DNA of 42,122 bases, taken from positions 1 through 42,122 of IMG/VR virus record IMGVR_UViG_3300028388_006420, one strand, 5' to 3'. Of the stretch, positions 23,814-32,024 are shown piece after piece. Every line of letters starts with the position of its first letter. Position 1 is the first letter of the stretch. The position numbers and the translations under genes were made by a program. The stretch is from a virus. The notes under the pieces are model-generated. The model saw nothing but the letters and a program-made list of their open reading frames with translations. It made no database searches and had not been told where the DNA came from.

Positions 23814-25303
23814 TAACTATTAATAATGAAAGAGTAGCACGAGAAGAAGCTGCTTATATCCGTGGAGCTTATTATAAAATTGGTGATCCTAACGTAAAAG
23901 ATTCGGGAGATTGTTATCCAATGGAAGAAGATGATCGTTCTATTCAGAGATATCGAATGGGAACTGGAAAAATTGAATGGGATCATGTTTTAAATCGGTA
24001 TAATTTTACCGATCGTATGCTCAAAGGAATAACTAAAGATGGTACGTTGGGTTACTTTACATCTAATAATAACACTCGAGCTTATTATGCTGATGATAAA
24101 GGTCGAGTAATGATGTATCCAATTATTGAGTATAATGAAGATATTGGTTACTGGTGCAGTAACTCGGGTGATTTTGTTGTTAATAATAGCAATCATCCAA
24201 ATAAATTAATTAGCGAGCATCTTAATCGAGTTAATCGTAAACAATATAATGAGTTTGGGTCTACTCAATCAGGAACATATAACTTAGTAGATGTAAGTAA
24301 ACGTTTACGAAATAAAGTTGGTCATACAGCAAATAAAAAAAAGCCATTATTTGCATATGCGGAAGAATGTTATAATGCACTAAATGGACGCACGCTTGGA
24401 TTAGAAATTGAAACAAGTCGTGGAGTAGTTCCCGAACCGTGGTTGTTTGATTACGGTTTTATTCCACTGCGCGATGGATCAGTTTCAGGTGTAGAATACA
24501 CCAGTATTGTTATTAATAATCTACAACGATTTAATAATATCTTTCACTTTCTTACTAAGGGAAAAGATTTTATGTCAGTAAATAATAATACTAGTTTTCA
24601 CGTACACGTAGGTAATTTTGAGTTCAAGAATAACCAAGAACTAATGCAATATGCATTAAGTATTTATATGCTTTATTATCACCTACAAACTGAGTTTGAA
24701 GATATGGTTCCGTTGTATAAGCGTGATCGTCGTCATCAGGTTCGTCGTGACTATTGTCAACCAATGCGTTCGTTGAGGCTTTATTATAATAATATAAAGA
24801 ACGATCCCGAAACTTTTGAGATTGAGTTTAATAAAATTTATCAGCTTTATAATGATGGATTACCGATGTCGCCTAAATCTAATTTAGATACTCGTACACC
24901 ATATAAAGATGTTGCTAAATATCAGCACGATGGTCGTTATTATTCACTGAACTTGTTTAACTTGTTCTTTGGTAATACTTATACTACTGAATTTAGAATT
25001 CATCACGGAACAACTAATCCTGATAAAGTTATTGCGTGGACAATGATTTGTGCGGCATTAGCTAATTTTGCTAAAGATAACTATGAAAATATTGTACTGA
25101 ATAAACGTAAATATAATTTATTTGAAGTTATTGAAAGTGTCTACGGCAACAGCTTTATTACTGAATATCTTAATGCTTACATTGATGATCGCAAACAATA
25201 TTTCCAAGATTTATATTTTCGTGGTGATATGCAAGGAAATGAGTTTAAAGCTGATAATACCTTTAAATTTAAATTAAATGGACGAAGTTTAACAGATGAG
25301 TAA
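23804..25303 (+). CDS. Amidoligase (PF12224-type)
   Basis: A 499-aa protein whose C-terminal half is a classical amidoligase domain of glutamine-synthetase fold: GLEIET (near 199), RDGSVSGVEYTS (near 223), SFHVHVG (near 264) and TEFRIHHGT (near 395). The N-terminal 190 residues are an unassigned Tyr/Asn-rich region resembling the style of the preceding GATase's C-terminus. It is the second COOH-NH2 ligase in the cassette, overlaps the GATase II gene by 10 nt and the nuclease gene by 8 nt. It likely makes an amide link using ammonia or an amine provided by its neighbours. Confidence 0.8.
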   Translation: MSVITINNERVAREEAAYIRGAYYKIGDPNVKDSGDCYPMEEDDRSIQRYRMGTGKIEWDHVLNRYNFTDRMLKGITKDGTLGYFTSNNNTRAYYADDKGRVMMYPIIEYNEDIGYWCSNSGDFVVNNSNHPNKLISEHLNRVNRKQYNEFGSTQSGTYNLVDVSKRLRNKVGHTANKKKPLFAYAEECYNALNGRTLGLEIETSRGVVPEPWLFDYGFIPLRDGSVSGVEYTSIVINNLQRFNNIFHFLTKGKDFMSVNNNTSFHVHVGNFEFKNNQELMQYALSIYMLYYHLQTEFEDMVPLYKRDRRHQVRRDYCQPMRSLRLYYNNIKNDPETFEIEFNKIYQLYNDGLPMSPKSNLDTRTPYKDVAKYQHDGRYYSLNLFNLFFGNTYTTEFRIHHGTTNPDKVIAWTMICAALANFAKDNYENIVLNKRKYNLFEVIESVYGNSFITEYLNAYIDDRKQYFQDLYFRGDMQGNEFKADNTFKFKLNGRSLTDE

Positions 25304-25757
25304 TAAAAACCGAAACAAAGGTCATCGTCTTGAACGATTGTTGGCCAAAGTATTTCGGTGGTTGGGGTTTGCCTACTGTAAGACTAGTAGGCAAGCTTCC
25401 CGACTTTTAGATGATTGCGGAATTGATTTAGCTTTTGTGCCATTTTTGGTACAAGCAAAAGCAGGATATAATCGTAATCGACCGAAATATGAAATTGAAT
25501 ATCAAAATATTAAGAAGAATATTAAAGAGAATTATCCGAAAGATGATAAAATACATGATATGCCAATTGTATTAATACATAAGTTAGACGGCAGAGGTCC
25601 AGAACATTTTCAATGGATTTTTATGCATGACGATATTATTCATATATTAAAAGAATATTATGAACTAAAAAATGAAAGAGAACTATCTAAAAGACAAGAG
25701 GTTAAATCAAAGCTTTCTAAAGAAATTCCTAAACCCAAATCCAAGGAGTCTATATAG
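25296..25757 (+). CDS. PD-(D/E)XK nuclease, Holliday-junction-resolvase-like
   Basis: A 153-aa protein. It has the resolvase-type layout: a basic N-terminus with KGHRLERLLAKVF (Glu13), SRLLDDCGIDLAF (Asp44) and VQAKAG (Gln-x-Lys, 53-55), matching E-GxD-QxK of archaeal-type resolvase/VRR-NUC nucleases. It could resolve replication or recombination intermediates. The last 30 residues overlap the next gene by 86 nt and are Lys/Ser-rich. It ends with TAG. Confidence 0.7.
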   Translation: MSNKNRNKGHRLERLLAKVFRWLGFAYCKTSRQASRLLDDCGIDLAFVPFLVQAKAGYNRNRPKYEIEYQNIKKNIKENYPKDDKIHDMPIVLIHKLDGRGPEHFQWIFMHDDIIHILKEYYELKNERELSKRQEVKSKLSKEIPKPKSKESI

Positions 25758-26553
25758 ATGTAAAGATCAAGATTTATACTTTGAACGAGAGAAAATACAC
25801 TTTACAAAGGGTAAATTAGTAGATATATTTTTAACTGGTACAAATGAAGATTTTCATAATAATTACATAGTTAGTGACGTGGAGTATAAAGCCAGCGCTG
25901 CTGTTGATTCAATTATACAAGAATTATTGGATAATGATTTAGATTACTCGCAAATTATAAATATTGCTAGAAAACAAGGATACCGTAATAATTATACGGA
26001 TGAAACGTTAATAGAATATTTTGATAAATATAAAGAATATTATAACTTTAGAAAAGAAAGTAAGAACAAAACAGTAATTAGTGTAGAAGACTTAGAATTA
26101 GCTGGACAAATGTCTACTGCATTATTACAGGGAGAATATACCTCTAAATATTTTAAAAATGCTAAATTTCAAGTTGATCTTTATACGGATAAGTGCAAGG
26201 GATTAATTGATATTTTACAACTCACTGATAATACAGTTAGAGTAGTAGACATTAAAACTACTGGTGATTATTTAGAAAAATTCTCTTTTGACAAATTCAA
26301 TTATGATGTACAGTTATTGTTTTACGAGCAAATAGTTATCCATAATTATCCTAAACATGAACTATTACCAAGTACAATACTAGCAGTTAGTAAAAAGGAA
26401 CCAGAATATGCGGAACCTTTTCAAATGACTGAAGAAACAAGAAATAATGGATTAGAAAAACTTAATACTATTTGGGAAAACTACAATTACTGGACTCAAC
26501 ATCATAATTATTATAATAGAGAACTAAAAGAAAACGGAGTAAATTATGTATAA
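25672..26553 (+). CDS. PD-(D/E)XK exonuclease (RecB/ExoVIII-like)
   Basis: A 293-aa nuclease. The N-terminus LNQSFLKKFLNPNPRSLY is the standard opening of phage RecB/Exo VIII-like nucleases, supporting ATG 25672 despite the 86-nt overlap. The core is GLIDIL (near 178), VDIKTTGD (near 192-199, Asp and D-x-K) and YDVQLLFYEQ (near 211-220, the Gln/Tyr helix). It likely resects double-stranded DNA ends for the Sak4/SSB recombination pathway. Confidence 0.75.
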   Translation: MKENYLKDKRLNQSFLKKFLNPNPRSLYRCKDQDLYFEREKIHFTKGKLVDIFLTGTNEDFHNNYIVSDVEYKASAAVDSIIQELLDNDLDYSQIINIARKQGYRNNYTDETLIEYFDKYKEYYNFRKESKNKTVISVEDLELAGQMSTALLQGEYTSKYFKNAKFQVDLYTDKCKGLIDILQLTDNTVRVVDIKTTGDYLEKFSFDKFNYDVQLLFYEQIVIHNYPKHELLPSTILAVSKKEPEYAEPFQMTEETRNNGLEKLNTIWENYNYWTQHHNYYNRELKENGVNYV

Positions 26554-27184
26554 AAATTATCAAGATGAAAGAATTGATGTTGAATCAAAACAGTTATACG
26601 TTAATTCTACTTTTTTGTATTTACGCCCACAAATCTATTTATTTGATGAAGTATTTAACTATAACTTTAATTCTACGTGGTGGTTAGGTTTTGGAATTAA
26701 TGATTATATGCATTACCATCAAGATTTAAATTATGAAAATTATATGTTTATGTTGTGTAGAGTAGGACCAACAAGTACTTACTTTAGAGAAAACTTTGAA
26801 ACATATACAGTGTTTGATGATGATTTAAACAAAATGATGATCAAAGTAGAATTACCAATTAATAATCGTAGTGCTTTTTTAGAGGGCAGGTATTCCGAGT
26901 TATACGATAAGCAGCAAATTCAAAAGCTATTTTATCCACGTAGAAAAGTACGTAGTCCGGTTAACCCACATGTTTACGTTACCAGTAAGTCATGGGGTGT
27001 AATTAATAAACTACCAGAAAGAAAATTAAGCTTTTCAAAACAACTTAAAGAAGATTTTGGAGTAAATGTAACGGTGGATGATTCTTTTGAATTAGAGTAT
27101 CCACCATTTATTAATCGAGAAGTGTTTAATTATGATTGCACTCAACAATTCAACCAAGTTCAAACAGAGCGAGAATACATCTAA
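26546..27184 (+). CDS. Hypothetical 212-aa protein
   Basis: A soluble, aromatic-rich protein (many Tyr, Phe, Asn) with no recognised motif. It overlaps the exonuclease gene by 8 nt, so may act with it. The middle contains FYPRRKVRSPVNPHVY (near 131-146), a basic strand. The function is unknown. Confidence 0.5.
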   Translation: MYKNYQDERIDVESKQLYVNSTFLYLRPQIYLFDEVFNYNFNSTWWLGFGINDYMHYHQDLNYENYMFMLCRVGPTSTYFRENFETYTVFDDDLNKMMIKVELPINNRSAFLEGRYSELYDKQQIQKLFYPRRKVRSPVNPHVYVTSKSWGVINKLPERKLSFSKQLKEDFGVNVTVDDSFELEYPPFINREVFNYDCTQQFNQVQTEREYI

Positions 27185-27377
27185 TAAAGTTTATATTACT
27201 ACAGAAGAGAAACATGGATTATTAGTTCATTCTGATTTCTATTGTTGCACAATAAGTGATGTAGTAATTTGTGTGAACGGGCAGTATCATAAAAACAATG
27301 TTCATTTCTCTGAAGAAGAATTAGCAAATTATGTTGCTAAATATTTTATTAATGATCAAAACATTACTTTACAATGA
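27132..27377 (+). CDS. Hypothetical 81-aa protein
   Basis: The only ATG is at 27132, giving a 53-nt overlap with the previous gene. Similar long overlaps occur in this operon, so it is plausible. The core (about residues 18-60) looks like a small beta-rich domain with VVICVNGQYHKNNV. No family recognised. Confidence 0.45.
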   Translation: MIALNNSTKFKQSENTSNKVYITTEEKHGLLVHSDFYCCTISDVVICVNGQYHKNNVHFSEEELANYVAKYFINDQNITLQ

Positions 27378-27784
27378 GTAATAAAAAACAATTTACATAT
27401 AATTATTGGAAGCATAAAGTTTTAGAGGAAGTTATGAGTGATCCGGCGGAAGAAGTAGTAGCGTCACAAGATGATGAGCTTAATGATGCTGAAGAATTAA
27501 ATGACTTAGACTATCTTATGAGTATCTCATATACACCATCACATTTAAAAAGAAAAACTAAATCGTCTAATATTAAAGTACTTCCAGAACTTAAAGGCTT
27601 AAACGCTGATCAGATTGAGTTTATTATTGATGAACTTGATACTATTGATGCAATGATTCCGCACAAGTTTACAATGAATGGAACAGAATTAATTCTTCGA
27701 GAGAAATATGCACTTAATATTAATGGGCGTGTGTTTGTTTATTACCCAAACGAACATCGATACGAAGAGATTATTGCGGAATGA
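27374..27784 (+). CDS. Hypothetical acidic 136-aa protein
   Basis: It starts in a 4-nt ATGA overlap with the previous gene and ends the same way with the next. Residues 17-45 are very acidic. A compact domain at 65-136 has alternating strands (LILREKYALNINGRVFVYYP). No family recognised. Confidence 0.5.
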   Translation: MSNKKQFTYNYWKHKVLEEVMSDPAEEVVASQDDELNDAEELNDLDYLMSISYTPSHLKRKTKSSNIKVLPELKGLNADQIEFIIDELDTIDAMIPHKFTMNGTELILREKYALNINGRVFVYYPNEHRYEEIIAE

Positions 27785-27981
27785 AAAACTTAGTACATTT
27801 ATCACTTGATGAAATTGAAATGATGGACTTTAAAGTACCTAAATATAACAAGCTAAAAAAAGAGCAATTTAAACGTTGTAAAGAGTGTAAAGGTTCAGGA
27901 GCACTTGTAGTTATTGATTCAGAAACAAAAGAAGAAAAAGCAATAACTTGTCCTCGCTGTGGTGGTGAGGGTATAATTTAA
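27781..27981 (+). CDS. DnaJ-type zinc-finger protein, 66 aa
   Basis: Two CxxCxGxG repeats are visible, CKECKGSG (about 34-41) and CPRCGGEG (about 57-64), the half-unit of the DnaJ cysteine-rich zinc finger. The J-domain is absent. Small DnaJ-zinc-finger proteins in phages may act in protein folding or nucleic-acid binding. It is part of the coupled operon. Confidence 0.65.
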   Translation: MKNLVHLSLDEIEMMDFKVPKYNKLKKEQFKRCKECKGSGALVVIDSETKEEKAITCPRCGGEGII

Positions 27982-27992
27982 AAATAACAACT

Positions 27993-28259
27993 ATGCCAAA
28001 AACATTAGAAGAATTAGAAGAAAAGGATATTAAACGAATGAAAGCTAGCCGTAATGCCTGGTTAGAGATAAACGCAAAAGCTCAAGATCATATTAAAGCT
28101 TTACAGCAGGATATTATTAATATTCGTGCTGCTGCTGCGCAAAAAGTTGCAGAAAAGGAAGCAGAACTTAAGAAACGTCAACAAGAGGTAGAAACTGCTT
28201 GGGAAGAAGCGTTAAAGATTATTGCTGCGTTAGAAGAACACATTTCAGACGAAGAATAA
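27993..28259 (+). CDS. Small coiled-coil protein, 88 aa
   Basis: An almost continuous, highly charged helix (residues 5-85) with heptad spacing of Ala, Ile and Leu, typical of a coiled coil. No other domain. It is the last gene before a strong terminator. Confidence 0.55.
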   Translation: MPKTLEELEEKDIKRMKASRNAWLEINAKAQDHIKALQQDIINIRAAAAQKVAEKEAELKKRQQEVETAWEEALKIIAALEEHISDEE

Positions 28260-28267
28260 TGACCTGG

Positions 28268-28301
28268 GGAGAAGGTATTAATTTACCTTCTCCTTTTTTT
28301 T
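28268..28301 (+). terminator. Rho-independent terminator
   Basis: GGAGAAGGTA (28268-28277) pairs perfectly with TACCTTCTCC (28284-28293) over a TTAATT loop, followed by eight T residues. It ends the long replication/amidoligase operon. Confidence 0.95.
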
Positions 28302-28319
28302 AACACCTAAGATTAAACA

Positions 28320-28541
28320 ATGGACTTTTTACTATTTATATTTACGGTATTATGTTTTACTGCTTCTTTATTAAATGTATTTATATTGTTTTTAGAACTA
28401 AACGAGCACGATATAAATAAATTAGACAAATACAGTCGAAAAGCACTAATTCTTGAAAGAGTTGAATATGCGTTTTATGCATCACTATGTTATGCTGGCG
28501 GATTAATTATTCTTTCTTGGTTAATATTAAAAAATATTTAA
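28320..28541 (+). CDS. Two-helix membrane protein, 73 aa
   Basis: Hydrophobic segments at about residues 2-25 and 51-71 with a charged middle. It is the first gene after the terminator, with leader AAGATTAAACA. No family recognised. Confidence 0.5.
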   Translation: MDFLLFIFTVLCFTASLLNVFILFLELNEHDINKLDKYSRKALILERVEYAFYASLCYAGGLIILSWLILKNI

Positions 28542-28544
28542 CAC

Positions 28545-29759
28545 ATGATTAAACAATCAGCAATTGGGTTAAACTCTCGAACAGAAGCTAATCCTTATAA
28601 CGAACATGGATTTTTACCAATTATTACATCACCGATGAATAGTGTGGTAAACAGTAAAACATGTAATAGCTTTTTAAAGAATAAAATTCAAGTATGTTTA
28701 CCTCGTAAGTCTGAAGCACAGTTTTTAACATTAAACGAACTTAATGTAGTATTTGAATCATATAGTTTAAGTGAGTTTAACAAACTATTTATTGGAACAG
28801 ATCAAGGTATGTATAACGGTGTAGATAGTCAATATACTGTTACTAAAGTTTGTATTGATACTGCTAATGGTAATATGCAAGTTTTACATGATAAAATTAG
28901 TTTTGCTAAGAAACTGTATGGAGATAAATTAATCATCATGGCAGGTAATGTATCTTCTGTAGATGCGTTTATTGAATTAGCTAAAACAGGTGTAGATTAT
29001 ATTCGTGTAGGTATTGGTGGCGGTGGTGGGTGCACTACTACTGTGCATACTGGTGTAGGTCAAGAAAACTTAGAAACGTTAATTAAAGATTGTAAGAAAG
29101 CACTTAATAAACTAACCTTAGAAAGTTTTGGTGCTGGTATGAGTAACCCGCATATCGGCGGTAATCATGATAAATTTAAAGCACACGAACTTAAAGCTGT
29201 TGAAAAGCTTAAAAAGTTTAGTCGTGTAAAGATTGTCGCAGATGGCATTTCAAGCTTTATTAAGCAAGAGAATTTACATCGTAATGGCTATGCTGCTATT
29301 AATCGTTTACTCTACGCAGGGGCGTCCCTAGTGATGATTGGAAGCATTTTTAATAAAGCTTTAGATAGTGCTGGTGAGAAACTCATTAAAGATGGTAATA
29401 GAATGTTAAAAGAATCAGAGATTGATAATGATTTGCAAAAAGAATGGTATACTAATCCGGTGTGGAAACGAGATAAAACAATTTATTCTACATATCGTGG
29501 AATGAGTACTCGGGAAGAGCAGAAGACTTATCGTAAACCAGTAACAAGCATAGCACTCGATACGGGTGTCAAACGCAGTCTTCCAAATATACGACCATCA
29601 GAAGGTAAAACTATCACTCTTCTCGTAGAATATACTATTAAGGAGTGGGTAGAAGGTTGTGACGACAATCGTCATGATGATTTTCCTGGATTTGTTAATG
29701 CACTTAAATCTGCTATGGCTTACACTGGTAGTAAAACAATGAAAGAATTTAAACAATGA
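28545..29759 (+). CDS. IMP dehydrogenase / GMP reductase family enzyme
   Basis: A 404-aa TIM-barrel protein. IIMAGNVSSVDAFIEL (near 128) matches the strand of IMPDH/GMPR before the active loop. VGIGGGGGCTTTVHTG (155-170, catalytic Cys163) is the substrate loop, KIVADGIS the phosphate strand, GASLVMIGSIF the second phosphate site, and YRGMSTREEQ (near 320) the flap. CBS domains are absent. IMPDH makes XMP toward GTP and GMPR converts GMP to IMP; the motifs do not decide which. Phage copies likely adjust purine pools. It overlaps the next gene by 4 nt. Confidence 0.8.
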   Translation: MIKQSAIGLNSRTEANPYNEHGFLPIITSPMNSVVNSKTCNSFLKNKIQVCLPRKSEAQFLTLNELNVVFESYSLSEFNKLFIGTDQGMYNGVDSQYTVTKVCIDTANGNMQVLHDKISFAKKLYGDKLIIMAGNVSSVDAFIELAKTGVDYIRVGIGGGGGCTTTVHTGVGQENLETLIKDCKKALNKLTLESFGAGMSNPHIGGNHDKFKAHELKAVEKLKKFSRVKIVADGISSFIKQENLHRNGYAAINRLLYAGASLVMIGSIFNKALDSAGEKLIKDGNRMLKESEIDNDLQKEWYTNPVWKRDKTIYSTYRGMSTREEQKTYRKPVTSIALDTGVKRSLPNIRPSEGKTITLLVEYTIKEWVEGCDDNRHDDFPGFVNALKSAMAYTGSKTMKEFKQ

Positions 29760-29959
29760 ATATTTTATATAAACGAGTTACCTACAGTGCTTCGTTTTTT
29801 CTTACCGATGCACGAGCATTTAGATTAAGGGAATTTAAAAGATTTGATAAAATTCCTAGCTATAAAGATTGGTTGGTTGAAGTAAGGAAAGAAGTAAAGC
29901 AAACAATGGGTGGTGAGTGTAGTCTTACTCATTGGAATATTGATAGACAAATATTTTAA
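29756..29959 (+). CDS. Hypothetical 67-aa protein
   Basis: A basic, aromatic-rich small protein coupled to the IMPDH-like gene by an ATGA overlap. No family recognised. Confidence 0.45.
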   Translation: MNILYKRVTYSASFFLTDARAFRLREFKRFDKIPSYKDWLVEVRKEVKQTMGGECSLTHWNIDRQIF

Positions 29960-29961
29960 TT

Positions 29962-30180
29962 ATGACAGCTAAAGAATTTTTAAATCAAGAACATATAATT
30001 AAACGTACACTTGATCAAAATCTTACAAGAATAGAACTAATGGAACTGTATAAAGATTATCATGTAGACGCTATTGTAGAATACATACAAGAAATGCGTG
30101 AAGAAGGTGAAAACGATTTACGCTCTATTCTTCAAGTAATTACTTATAAATTTTATTTAGAAAATGATAATAACGTTTGA
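29962..30180 (+). CDS. Hypothetical 72-aa helical protein
   Basis: A highly charged, all-helical small protein with no membrane segment. It overlaps the next gene by 17 nt. No family recognised. Confidence 0.45.
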   Translation: MTAKEFLNQEHIIKRTLDQNLTRIELMELYKDYHVDAIVEYIQEMREEGENDLRSILQVITYKFYLENDNNV

Positions 30181-30649
30181 AACAGCTAAATTAGCTAAAG
30201 TGAAAGGGGTACAAATAGGAATTGAAATAGATGCTTATGCTTTAACAGATGTGTTTAATTATAAACGTGGTGAGTTAATTCCACTATACTTTGAAGAACC
30301 TGCGGATGTTGCCTTGATGAGAGATAAGATAGCAGAAGCTTGTTCTCAAGATATTTTATGTGGAATTCTACGAAATAACTATAATATTTTTATAAATATC
30401 AATAGACATTCTATTGGTTCTGATGAATGGGTATTTGGTTATTATATTGAATACCTTCCTAAAAAACATTGGCAAGCTAAACGCAGGTCTTCTAAGTTTG
30501 AATATATAGAAGATAAATTCTATATAGGTTATGGAACGTATGGTAATGCTTGGGATACTTACGAAGAAGCATTGGAAAATGCATTAGTTAAATCTTTAAC
30601 ACTAATAGAGAATGAAGAAGAAGCTCAAGAACTAATTAAAACAAACTAA
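30164..30649 (+). CDS. Hypothetical 161-aa protein
   Basis: A soluble protein. The C-terminal WDTYEEALENALVKSL pattern (about 130-145) is common in small phage hypothetical proteins of unknown role. It has a beta-rich centre around FGYYIEYLPKKHW. The start is in the 17-nt overlap with the previous gene. Confidence 0.5.
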   Translation: MIITFETAKLAKVKGVQIGIEIDAYALTDVFNYKRGELIPLYFEEPADVALMRDKIAEACSQDILCGILRNNYNIFININRHSIGSDEWVFGYYIEYLPKKHWQAKRRSSKFEYIEDKFYIGYGTYGNAWDTYEEALENALVKSLTLIENEEEAQELIKTN

Positions 30650-30651
30650 AC

Positions 30652-30915
30652 ATGGCAATGTTTGCACATATATTGATATGGTTAATTGTTGAAAGTACTC
30701 AAATAAACAGATACCTATTGGTAGACCGTTTGATGACAGTCTTCTTTGTAGGATGTTTTGCATTTGATATTGTATCAACTGTTAAGTTTTTAACTGAAAA
30801 TCGCTATGCATTTCCTACTTATATAGAGCTTGGAGTGCTGTCAGTAATTCATTATAGTGTGTATGCTGTATTATTTATGATCCATTTATTGTACAAACAT
30901 AATCAAAATGAATAA
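30652..30915 (+). CDS. Membrane protein, 87 aa
   Basis: Three likely hydrophobic stretches, at about residues 3-15, 25-42 and 57-80. It begins 2 nt after the previous stop. No family recognised; the size suits a holin-like or exclusion protein. Confidence 0.45.
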   Translation: MAMFAHILIWLIVESTQINRYLLVDRLMTVFFVGCFAFDIVSTVKFLTENRYAFPTYIELGVLSVIHYSVYAVLFMIHLLYKHNQNE

Positions 30916-30918
30916 ATA

Positions 30919-31140
30919 ATGAGTGAAATAAAAAAACTAGTAGTAGTTTCAATTATTTTTATAGGTTTTGCAATGTTGATCGGTTACCAAATGGGACAAC
31001 AAGATGTTATCAACTTTTTAAAGCCCGTTGGGGTAGTGCAATGTGAAAGTGTATTTTATACAATCTACGCGGTTGACCTTCCCTATATACCGCAAGATTC
31101 TACCTGTAAAGTTATTCGATTATTTAATCAAACAAATTAA
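30919..31140 (+). CDS. Membrane-anchored 73-aa protein
   Basis: An N-terminal hydrophobic helix at about residues 7-23, then a soluble segment with two Cys (about 41 and 62) that could form a periplasmic disulfide. It is the second membrane gene in a row. No family recognised. Confidence 0.45.
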   Translation: MSEIKKLVVVSIIFIGFAMLIGYQMGQQDVINFLKPVGVVQCESVFYTIYAVDLPYIPQDSTCKVIRLFNQTN

Positions 31141-31143
31141 CAA

Positions 31144-31833
31144 ATGAGATATGTAATTGGAGACATTCATGGAAATTACCAAGCTTTAAAAAGTTTGTGG
31201 AGTAAGCTAGATTTTGATTATGAAACAGACCAACTAATCTGCTTGGGTGATTATGTAGATGGACATTCTGACTGCATTCCTGTTATTAATCATTTGATTG
31301 AAGTTCAAGAAAAGAGTAAGATTAAACCTATCTACATTTTAGGAAATCACGATGTTTGGTTAAGAGACTTTTTTGAAACTAAGATTCCTGAAAGACATTG
31401 GTTGACTCAAGGAGGCCAAGTAACATTTGAAGCTTACAACACAACAAAGCTATATGGACTTGAATATGAGGACTTAATCAAAAAACATCATACTTTTCTA
31501 AAAGAGTTAAAGCCTTATGCTATTCTTGAAGATAATTATGTATTTGTTCATGGTGGATATTATGAACAGATTCCTTTAGAGGAAAATCCTACTGATATTC
31601 TTTTATGGGATCGCGCCCTATCAGCAATAGCTAGAAATCGTAACATAACTTTAAAAATAGGAGATAAAGAAATTACCCCCAAGAAGGTTTTTATTGGTCA
31701 TACAGCTATTGATCGTATTACTGGTGGTATGCCTTTAGAAAGAAACAACTTAATCAATCTAGATACAGGTGCAGGTGGTAGTGGAAAACTTTCTGCTTAC
31801 TGTATTGAAACTGAAGAAATTTTTCAATCTTAA
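31144..31833 (+). CDS. PPP-family Ser/Thr protein phosphatase (lambda-phosphatase-like)
   Basis: A 229-aa metallophosphatase. All PPP motifs are in order: GDIHGN (6-11), GDYVDG (35-40), GNHD (67-70), HGG (136-138) and GHTAI (185-189). Such enzymes remove phosphate from Ser/Thr (or other phosphoesters) using two metals; phage lambda carries a well-known relative. Possible roles are changing host protein phosphorylation, RNA-end metabolism, or nucleotide hydrolysis (ApaH-like). It follows two membrane proteins. Confidence 0.85.
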   Translation: MRYVIGDIHGNYQALKSLWSKLDFDYETDQLICLGDYVDGHSDCIPVINHLIEVQEKSKIKPIYILGNHDVWLRDFFETKIPERHWLTQGGQVTFEAYNTTKLYGLEYEDLIKKHHTFLKELKPYAILEDNYVFVHGGYYEQIPLEENPTDILLWDRALSAIARNRNITLKIGDKEITPKKVFIGHTAIDRITGGMPLERNNLINLDTGAGGSGKLSAYCIETEEIFQS

Positions 31834-31850
31834 ATTAAAGCAATTATGAA

Positions 31851-32015
31851 ATGAAAATACCCATAAAAAAACTACCGTGGTGTAATAATCACAATAAAGG
31901 AATTAGAATGAATTATGTTGGTACACATGTTACTGATTACGGTACAAAAATTTATAAATTTAAATGTGCTCAGTGTAATAATAAAAAACGTTTACCAGCA
32001 ATAAATTTTGAATAA
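31851..32015 (+). CDS. 54-aa putative zinc-binding protein
   Basis: ATG 31851 after AATTATGAA; 54 codons to TAA 32013-32015. The ligand pattern C11-x2-H14 ... C39-x2-C42 suggests one zinc site, and the protein is very basic. It is short but the pattern and placement are consistent with a real gene. Confidence 0.5.
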   Translation: MKIPIKKLPWCNNHNKGIRMNYVGTHVTDYGTKIYKFKCAQCNNKKRLPAINFE

Positions 32016-32024
32016 AAAAAATAA

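Noticed and set aside
9122-25757. Recoded TAG stop (alternative genetic code)
   Set aside because: TAG at 9122 is explained by the intron, and TAG at the ends of the genes stopping at 21489 and 25757 is soon followed by other stops; no gene needs TAG readthrough.
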